A stretch of 12,063 bases of DNA from Bacteroidota bacterium (GTDB lineage Bacteria > Bacteroidota > Bacteroidia > Bacteroidales > Rikenellaceae): NCBI GenBank assembly GCA_023443765.1, contig JAEZTA010000114.1, positions 1 through 12,063 on the forward strand. Reading direction: 5' to 3'. Shown piece after piece: positions 1 through 7,000 of the stretch (within the stretch, counting starts at the first letter, position 1; every line of letters starts with the position of its first letter). Position numbers and translations under genes: made by a program. Below the pieces are notes generated by a model. That model saw only the letters and a list, made by a program, of their open reading frames with translations. It had not been told where the DNA came from and made no database searches.

Positions 1-619
1 GGTAGGCGTAGTTGTAGAGGCGGAAAAGCGAGAGGTTGTAGACGCCCAGCAACTGGTATTTCGGCAGCGCGGGGTTCACCAGCGGGCCCAGCAGGTTGAA
101 GAACGTACGCACGGCGAGGTGCTTGCGGATCGGGGCTACGGCCTTCATTGCGGGGTTGAACAGCGGGGCGTGCAGGTAGGCGATGCGGCATGCGTCGAGC
201 GAGGCGCGCAGGCGGTCGGCATCGTCGGTGAACCGTACGCCGTGGCGCTCGATGACGTTGCTCGCGCCGCTCACCGAGGTGGCGCCGTAGTTGCCGTGCT
301 TGACGACGTTGTAGCCTGCGCCCGCCACCACGAAACTGGCCGCGGTGCTGATGTTGAAGGTGTTTTTGCCGTCGCCGCCCGTACCCACGATGTCGATGGG
401 CTCGTAGGCCGAGAGGTCTGCCGGACGGCGCATTTCGAGCAGCGCGTCGCGGAATCCGGCCAGCTCCTCGACCGAGATGCTGCGCATGAGGAAGACGGTG
501 ATCAGTGCCGAGACCTGCTCGGGGTTGTATTTCCCGGCGGCGATGCCTGCCAGAACCTGTTGTGCCTCCGAGCGGTCCATGTACTGGTGTTCAAAGAGGC
601 GGTATAGTAAATCTTTCAT
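1..619 (-). CDS. trpD: Anthranilate phosphoribosyltransferase TrpD, 5' part (C-terminus outside window)
   Basis: TrpD transfers the phosphoribosyl group of PRPP to anthranilate, the second step of tryptophan synthesis, in the cytoplasm. Only the first 206 codons are present; the frame is open at the window edge. Seen: the PRPP-binding GTGGD motif at residues 79-83, NIST at 89-92, KHGN at 107-110, and a conserved Arg near 165 followed by FFNLLGPLVNP. These positions match the family numbering closely. The start ATG (617-619) lies 16 bases after the trpG stop and gives an N-terminus (MKDLLYRLFE) of the expected family type. No Shine-Dalgarno sequence precedes it, as is usual in Bacteroidetes. 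TrpD is separate from TrpG here, unlike the fused enterobacterial protein. It is the fourth structural gene of the operon; the remaining trp genes probably lie to the left. Confidence 0.97.
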   Translation of the reverse strand, partial: MKDLLYRLFEHQYMDRSEAQQVLAGIAAGKYNPEQVSALITVFLMRSISVEELAGFRDALLEMRRPADLSAYEPIDIVGTGGDGKNTFNISTAASFVVAGAGYNVVKHGNYGATSVSGASNVIERHGVRFTDDADRLRASLDACRIAYLHAPLFNPAMKAVAPIRKHLAVRTFFNLLGPLVNPALPKYQLLGVYNLSLFRLYNYAY

Positions 620-635
620 CGTTCGTGCGTGTTTA

Positions 636-1205
636 TCAGTTGCATTTCGTGATCCAGTTCGCGAGGATGGCCTTGCCCTGCGGCGTGAGGACCGATTCGG
701 GGTGGAACTGGATGCCCCGCAGGTTGTAGGTCCGGTGGCGCAGGCCCATGATAAGGCCGTTGCGGTCGGTCGCCGTGACTTCGAGGCAGTCGGGAAGTCC
801 GTCTGCGGAGACCACCCACGAGTGGTAGCGTCCGGCGCGGAACCCTGTGCCCAGCCCGTCGAAAAGCGGTTCGTCGGCCACAATGCGGATGTCCGAACAG
901 ACGCCGTGGTGGACCTCTGTGAGGTTTTCCAGTCTGGCGCCGAACGCCTCGCCGATGGCCTGTTCGCCGAGGCAGATGCCCAGTATCGGTTTGGTGGCGG
1001 CGTAACGCTCAATCAGCGGCAGCAGCAGCCCCGCCTCGGAAGGGATGCCGGGACCGGGCGAGAGCACGATGCGGTCGTAGGCGTCGACTTCGTCCAGCGT
1101 GATGCGGTCGTTGCGGCGCACGTCGACTTCGAGGCCCAGTTCCAGCAGCATGTGGCGCAGGTTGTAGGTGAAGGAGTCGTAATTATCGAAAAGCAGACAT
1201 TTCAT
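636..1205 (-). CDS. trpG: Anthranilate synthase component II, glutamine amidotransferase TrpG
   Basis: TrpG hydrolyses glutamine and channels ammonia to TrpE for anthranilate formation from chorismate. The protein has 189 residues, typical of a stand-alone class I glutamine amidotransferase. Seen: the N-terminal DNYDSFTYNL, the SPGPGIP loop at 49-55, the nucleophile Cys78 in GICLG (76-80), and the His168/Glu170 pair in QFHPES, which completes the catalytic triad. The residue after CLG is Glu81, where His is usual in TrpG/PabA proteins (codon GAA at 963-965). This position is not part of the triad, so the enzyme should be active. The gene starts 18 bases after the trpE stop and ends 16 bases before trpD, so translation is probably coordinated within one transcript. 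PabA is the main alternative, but the position directly between trpE and trpD argues for TrpG. Confidence 0.97.
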   Translation of the reverse strand: MKCLLFDNYDSFTYNLRHMLLELGLEVDVRRNDRITLDEVDAYDRIVLSPGPGIPSEAGLLLPLIERYAATKPILGICLGEQAIGEAFGARLENLTEVHHGVCSDIRIVADEPLFDGLGTGFRAGRYHSWVVSADGLPDCLEVTATDRNGLIMGLRHRTYNLRGIQFHPESVLTPQGKAILANWITKCN

Positions 1206-1207
1206 GA

Positions 1208-1218
1208 TTTCGGATTTT
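1208..1218 (-). repeat. 11-mer AAAATCCGAAA before the trpG start
   Basis: On the minus strand the 11-mer ends 2 bases before the trpG ATG. The identical 11-mer lies before trpE, and a one-mismatch copy lies before trpB. It may mark an AT-rich translation initiation region shared by these genes; its function is unknown. Confidence 0.5.
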
Positions 1219-1223
1219 TAGCG

Positions 1224-2624
1224 TTAATTGATCAGTTTCCCGGCTTCGCGGATGGCTTTGTCGAGTGCGCCGAGTTTGCTCGACACCTCCTGCAATTCGC
1301 GGTCGGGGTCGCTTTTCGAGACGATGCCCGCCCCGGCCTGGTAGTAGAGTGTGTTGTTGCGGCTGACGAACGTGCGGATGGCGATGGCCTGGTTGAGGTC
1401 GCCGTTGAGGCCGATGAAGCCGATACATCCGCCGTAGACGCCGCGGTTCTGAGGCTCGATCTCCGAAATAAGCTGCATGGCGCGTACCTTGGGGGCGCCG
1501 CTGAGCGTGCCGGCCGGGAAGGTGTCGATGAAGGTCCGGATGGGGTCGCTGTCGGCGTCGATCTCGCCGCTGACGCGCGAGACGAGGTGGATGACGTGGC
1601 TGTAATACTGCACGTCGCGGTAGAAATCCACCTTCACGTCGTGGGCGTTGCGGCTCAGGTCGTTGCGGGCCAGATCGACCAGCATGACGTGCTCGGCGTT
1701 CTCCTTGGGGTCGGCGAGCAGCATCTCGGTCCGCTCGCGGTCGAGCGCCGAATTGCCGGTCCGGAAGGCTGTGCCGGCGATGGGATCGATCGAGGCGTGG
1801 TTGTTTTCAATCTTGCAGTGGGTTTCGGGCGAGGAGCCGAAGATGCGGAAACCCCCGAAATCGAAGTAGAAGAGGTAGGGCGAAGGGTTGATGCTTCGCA
1901 GCGAACGGTAGACCTTGAAGTCGTCGCCCTGGAAAGGCTGTTCGAAACGGCGGCTCAGTACGATCTGGAACACGTCGCCGCGCAGGCAGCGCCGCACGCC
2001 CTCGCGCACCATCGCTTTGTAGGCGTCGTCGGTGATGTTCGAACGGCGTTCGCCGACCGTGCGGAAGTTGTACGAGGCGAAATTGCGGTCTTCGATCAGC
2101 GTTTCGACCTCGCGCAGGTGGTCTTCCTCGCCGTCGGCGCACAGCTCGATGATCGAGAGTTCGTTTTTGAAATGGTTGAAAACCAGCAGGTATTTATAGA
2201 GGATGTAGCAGATGTCGGGGGCGTCGGAATCCTGGTGGTGGAACTCTTTGACGGGGATGTTCTCGAAATAGCGCACCGCGTCGAAAGCCGTGTAGCCGAA
2301 CAGGCCGCAGAGGGAGCTTCCCTCGCCCCCGATGCGGAAGGCGTTGAGGAACTCTTTCAGGGCGTCTGCCGAGGCGTACTCCTCGCCGAGGTGTTTTACG
2401 GCGCTTTGGCCATCGGGGAAGTCCATGACCGCTTCGCCGTTGTTCACCGCGATGCGGGCGATGGGGCGGAAGGCGATGAACGAAAGGCTGTTCTCGTTGC
2501 CGTGGTAGTCGGAGCTTTCGAGCAGGGCCGACTGGGGGTATACGTCGCGGAGTTTGAGGTAGAGACTGACGGGGGTATGGAGGTCTCCGAGGAGTTTTTT
2601 GCTTGCCGTAGTAAATTGATACAT
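1224..2624 (-). CDS. trpE: Anthranilate synthase component I TrpE
   Basis: TrpE converts chorismate and ammonia to anthranilate and pyruvate, the first committed step of tryptophan synthesis, in complex with TrpG. The 466-residue protein carries the N-terminal domain and the chorismate-binding domain. Seen: LLESSD at 34-39 and NPSPYLFYFD at 246-255, which in characterised TrpE enzymes form the tryptophan feedback site, so allosteric inhibition is probably retained. Catalytic-domain motifs are PIAGT at 281-285, EHVMLVDLARNDLSR at 311-325, HLVSRVSG at 346-353, FPAGTLSGAPKVRAM at 369-383 and AGAGIVSKSDP at 430-440. The LLES and NPSPY motifs, together with the trp context, favour TrpE over PabB or an isochorismate synthase. 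It is somewhat shorter than the enterobacterial protein, mainly in the N-terminal part. The start ATG lies 22 bases after the trpB stop, in the same transcript. Confidence 0.98.
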   Translation of the reverse strand: MYQFTTASKKLLGDLHTPVSLYLKLRDVYPQSALLESSDYHGNENSLSFIAFRPIARIAVNNGEAVMDFPDGQSAVKHLGEEYASADALKEFLNAFRIGGEGSSLCGLFGYTAFDAVRYFENIPVKEFHHQDSDAPDICYILYKYLLVFNHFKNELSIIELCADGEEDHLREVETLIEDRNFASYNFRTVGERRSNITDDAYKAMVREGVRRCLRGDVFQIVLSRRFEQPFQGDDFKVYRSLRSINPSPYLFYFDFGGFRIFGSSPETHCKIENNHASIDPIAGTAFRTGNSALDRERTEMLLADPKENAEHVMLVDLARNDLSRNAHDVKVDFYRDVQYYSHVIHLVSRVSGEIDADSDPIRTFIDTFPAGTLSGAPKVRAMQLISEIEPQNRGVYGGCIGFIGLNGDLNQAIAIRTFVSRNNTLYYQAGAGIVSKSDPDRELQEVSSKLGALDKAIREAGKLIN

Positions 2625-2637
2625 GATATTGGCTGTT

Positions 2638-2646
2638 TTTCGGATT

Positions 2647-2648
<2 letters not shown>
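2638..2648 (-). repeat. 11-mer AAAATCCGAAA before the trpE start
   Basis: Identical to the 11-mer before trpG. It begins inside the trpB stop codon and ends 13 bases before the trpE ATG. Confidence 0.45.
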
Positions 2649-3849
<1,201 letters not shown>

Positions 3850-3851
3850 AT

Positions 3852-3862
3852 TTTCTGATTTT
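3852..3862 (-). repeat. Near-copy AAAATCAGAAA before the trpB start
   Basis: It differs at one base from the 11-mers before trpE and trpG. It ends 2 bases before the trpB ATG, the same spacing as in trpG. Confidence 0.4.
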
Positions 3863-3877
3863 TAGAATATGCACATG

Positions 3878-3911
3878 AAAAAAGGCCTGTTGTGAGTACA
3901 ACAGGCCTTTT
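3878..3911 (-). terminator. Intrinsic terminator of the trp attenuator
   Basis: The minus-strand RNA contains a perfect 14-bp stem, AAAAGGCCUGUUGU paired with ACAACAGGCCUUUU, closing a 4-base loop (ACUC). It ends in a run of six U. It starts 16 bases after the leader-peptide stop codon and lies 28 bases before trpB. A strong terminator upstream of the first structural gene, after a Trp-rich leader peptide, is the hallmark of an attenuator. The A-run on the 5' side could also make it work on plus-strand transcripts, but no plus-strand gene ends here. Confidence 0.93.
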
Positions 3912-3927
3912 CGAAATTATTGCTGAT

Positions 3928-4017
3928 TTATCGTTCAACAACTACACACGGCAAGTCTCTCACAACGGAAAATTGTAAGCGCCACCACCATGCGTTATTG
4001 ATCGAAAAACTTTTCAT
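3928..4017 (-). CDS. trpL: trp operon leader peptide
   Basis: This is a 29-codon reading frame beginning MKSFSINNA, followed by three consecutive UGG Trp codons (residues 10-12, 3982-3990) and ending at TAA (3928-3930). It starts a few tens of bases after a Bacteroidetes-type promoter and ends 16 bases before an intrinsic terminator upstream of trpB. Trp is the rarest amino acid, so three in a row in so short a frame at this location strongly indicates a regulatory leader peptide whose translation senses charged tRNA-Trp. The peptide itself probably has no other function. The frame stays open upstream into the preceding gene, but the ATG at 4015-4017 is the only sensible start given the promoter. 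No Shine-Dalgarno sequence is present. Confidence 0.88.
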   Translation of the reverse strand: MKSFSINNAWWWRLQFSVVRDLPCVVVER

Positions 4018-4035
4018 AATCGGGTTTCTTGGTTG

Positions 4036-4066
4036 CAAATATAGGGACTTTGTCCGAAAAATCAAA
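4036..4066 (-). promoter_or_regulatory. trp operon promoter, Bacteroidetes type
   Basis: On the minus strand, TTTG (4063-4066) is followed after exactly 19 bases by TATATTTG (4036-4043), matching the primary sigma consensus of the phylum (TTTG, 19-21 bases, TAnnTTTG). Transcription should start near 4027-4031, leaving roughly 10-14 bases before the leader-peptide ATG. The spacer holds an 11-base palindrome (GGAC-AAA-GTCC, 4045-4055) that might be an operator, although it may be chance. Confidence 0.8.
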
Positions 4067-4082
4067 TAAAATCGTCTTTTTT

Positions 4083-7000
4083 TCATTTTTCTGCCGCAGC
4101 AGGCTCCACGACCTCGACCCATTCGCCCTTTTTGAGCCCCCGCACCGAGTTGTCGTACATCGCCTCGCAGTAGACCGAAGGCAGGTAGTAGCGGCCCTTG
4201 TAGGTCGCGGTGAGCTTGATCGGAATCTCCCGGCTCTCGCCGCTCCTGAGGTCGAAGTAGCTCAGCACCCGGTCGTCGCGGATGTCCTGGTAGGTGACCG
4301 ACGAGAGGTCGCGCCCGGAGGTGATCTCCCAGCCTGCCGGGACGATGTGCGTCAGGGCAAGGTCGGCGTAGCGCTCGTAACCGCTGGTGTTCGTGACGGT
4401 TACGATGGCGTAGAAGTCCGTCGATACGGCAACCGACCGCGGGTCCATCGCTGCGCCGTTCATGTCCTTGTACCGGACATCGATCCGGATGCCGCTCGCG
4501 GCTTCGACCTCCTCGCCCTTGCCCGGCGTGTAGCTCTGGCTCACAACTACGTAGAGGCTGCCCGTGCCGTTGTTCTTCACTTCGGTTGCGGCGGTGAGGG
4601 GCATGCTGACGATCGACTTGGCGGTCCGGAGTTGTTCGCTGCCGACCTTGGCGTTGATGCCCGTCTGGCCCGTGGAGGTGAAATTCGCCAGCGTGTTGAG
4701 CATCCATGCCGTCGACTGGGTGCTCAGCCACTTGTCCTTTTTCAGGATGTCGGACATCCGCATGGCCGTACGGAACGCCTCCTCGCGGTGTCCTAACAGC
4801 GTCTGCGTCATCAGGACAATCGCCATCTGCCGTTCGGAACTGTTGTAGGTCCCGTCGTAGGGATTGACCTTCTGGGCCGCCGCATTTGCGGTCTGGCCGG
4901 TCAGTTCTTCCGCCACTTTCCGGTTGCCGTCGAGGGCGTAGGCTGCCGCCAGCATCCATTTTACGTCGTTGCCCGCCTGTGCCGATTTCTCGCGGAGGCG
5001 GTTCATGGCGCCGCGGTCGGGCGAGCCGCTGAGTGCGAGGACATACTGGGCGTAGGCCTGCGTCAGGGAGTTGTCGAAGGTATTGGTGCGCAGGTATTTG
5101 ATCGCCCGGTCGAGAGTCGTACGGTCGACGGCGTAGCCGTATTTCGCAGCCTCGGTCATGAAATGGACCGCATAGGCCGTGCCCCACTCCGAAGGCGAGG
5201 TTCCGCCGCTCCAGTAGGCGAATGCGCCGTTGGAGAGCTGGTAGCTGCCCAGTCGCGGCAGGACGCTCTTGATGTTACGGTCGATGTCCTGCAACATCTG
5301 CTTGTCACACTCCACGATGGAGGGCAGGTAGAGTTGCGGGAAGGCTCCCGAGGTGATCTGTTCGATGCAGCCGTGGGGGTAGCGCACGAGGTATTCGAGG
5401 CGGCGCGAAAGGTCGATTGGGGGAATCGACGAGAGTTCCAGCCTGGCGGTTCCGGTGGCTTTCAGGGGTTTGACCGAGGCGGTTTCGCCCGGCTTGAGAA
5501 CGCGGTCTTCGGAGGTCGTTACATAGGGGTTCGGTTCCCGCACGTCGATTTCGATCTCCGAAGCGGAGTTGTCGCCCGACGACGATGCCGTGACGCGGAC
5601 CTTTCCGATCCCGGTCTGTTTGCCCGCCTTGAGCCGGAACGTGACGACCTGTTCGCCCTCGCTGCCAAGGGTGATGCTCCTGCTTTGCGATCCGACGATG
5701 GTGAACGACTCGTTGGTAGTTACTTTCACGTCGGTCTTGCCGACTCCGTTTTCAAGGGCGAAGACCGTGACGGGCAGTTCGATCTCCTCGTCCGTGGAAA
5801 CCACGCGGGGCAGGGTCGCCTGCACCAGAAGTGGTTTCTTTACGGCGACCTCCCTGCCCGAGGAGCCGAAGGCGTGGCCGTTCGAAGCGACGACCATCAC
5901 GCGCACCGACCCGAAGTAGGGCGGCAGTGTGATTTTGTGGGTGTTGGTCTTCCCGGCACCCAGTTTCTGGGCGTCGATGAACCGCACGACGGGTTTGAAC
6001 CGCTGGGCCCGCAGCGCCCCGGTGTTTGGCTGTTCGGAGTCGCCGCCGATGGCGAACATCTGCTCGATGCGGCCGCCGTAAGCCCCGATGACGAAGTCGA
6101 AGAGGTCCCACGTGCGTACGCCCAGCGCTTCGGTGGCGTTGAAATAGAGGTACGGGTCGGGCGTCTTGAAGCGGGTGAGCCCCAGCAGGCCTTCGTCGAC
6201 CAGCGCCAGTACGTAGCTCATGCGCTTGCCGTTCTGTTCGCGGACCCTGATCGTGACCTCCGATTCGGGCTTCACCGACTCCGGCATCTCGATGACGGGC
6301 GTGAGGCGCGTGCCGACATCCTCGACCGGGAGCCGCAGCACGCCGAACAACCGGATCGGGGCGTCGTTGAGCGTGTTGTTGTGGGGCTGGACAAGGGTTA
6401 CCGAGACATAGACGTTCGGGGCCATGCCCTCCCTGACGGGAATTTCGAACGTGGTTTGCTTGGCCGTGCAGTCGACCCAGTAGCTTTCGCGGACGAAGCT
6501 GCCGCTCTCTATGCTCACCAGCGCCCGTGCGCCCGGGGACGAGGGGATGGTGATCTTCGCCTTGTCGCCCGGAACGTATTTGTCCTTGTCTTTGGCGATG
6601 GCCAGCCGTGTGGCGGCATCGGTCACCGAGGAGACATCGCCCCGGTAGTCGGACGACGATACGCAGACGACGCGCGTCGCCGAATGCGTCTGCCGGGCGC
6701 CTGTCACGCGGATCAGGTAGTAGCCGTAGTCGCCTGCGCTCCAGCGCATCGAGACCTGCCCCTTGCCGCCCGAAAGGGTGGTTTGGAGAGTTTTGTAATT
6801 TTCGTTGAGCGCGCTCTTGGCATAGCGGGCCTGGGCGGTTGCCGACGAAGCGTCCCACCACCAGTAGGAGGTTATCTTATAGACCGATACGGTTGCCTCC
6901 TCCGATTCGGTTACGGGGCGGCCTTTGGCGTCGAGGAGGACGATTTTCAGCGCATGGTCGCGCTTGCTGTCGAGGTATTCGTCGCCCCAGTCGCTCTGCT

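Larger units (their letters stand above)
3878..4017 (-). promoter_or_regulatory. trp operon transcription attenuator (leader RNA)
   Basis: Segments are read on the minus-strand RNA. Segment 1, CUUACAA (3973-3979), lies directly after the three Trp codons and can pair with UUGUGAG inside segment 2 (7 bp, one G-U, 7-base loop). Segment 2, GUUGUGAG (3959-3966), can instead pair perfectly with CUCACAAC (3889-3896), the loop and 3' arm of the terminator. Two more C-G pairs are possible across a one-base bulge. A further hairpin, UUGUUGA (3935-3941) with UCAGCAA (3920-3926), has the leader stop codon in its loop. Model (inference): a ribosome stalled at the Trp codons covers segment 1, so segment 2 pairs with the terminator and transcription continues. 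With enough charged tRNA-Trp, segments 1 and 2 pair and the terminator forms. Segment 2 targets the 3' arm, not the 5' arm as in E. coli, so the kinetics are uncertain. Confidence 0.75.

Noticed and set aside
3878..4017. T-box, TRAP-binding region or riboswitch upstream of trpB
   Set aside because: There are no spaced GAG/UAG repeats for TRAP, and the leader is too short for a T-box. The Trp-rich peptide plus alternative hairpins explains the region better.
3928..5187. Leader frame read as a 419-codon gene extending into the macroglobulin gene
   Set aside because: The upstream part lies wholly inside the macroglobulin coding region in another frame. The trp promoter at 4036-4066 makes only the 29-codon end plausible as translated.
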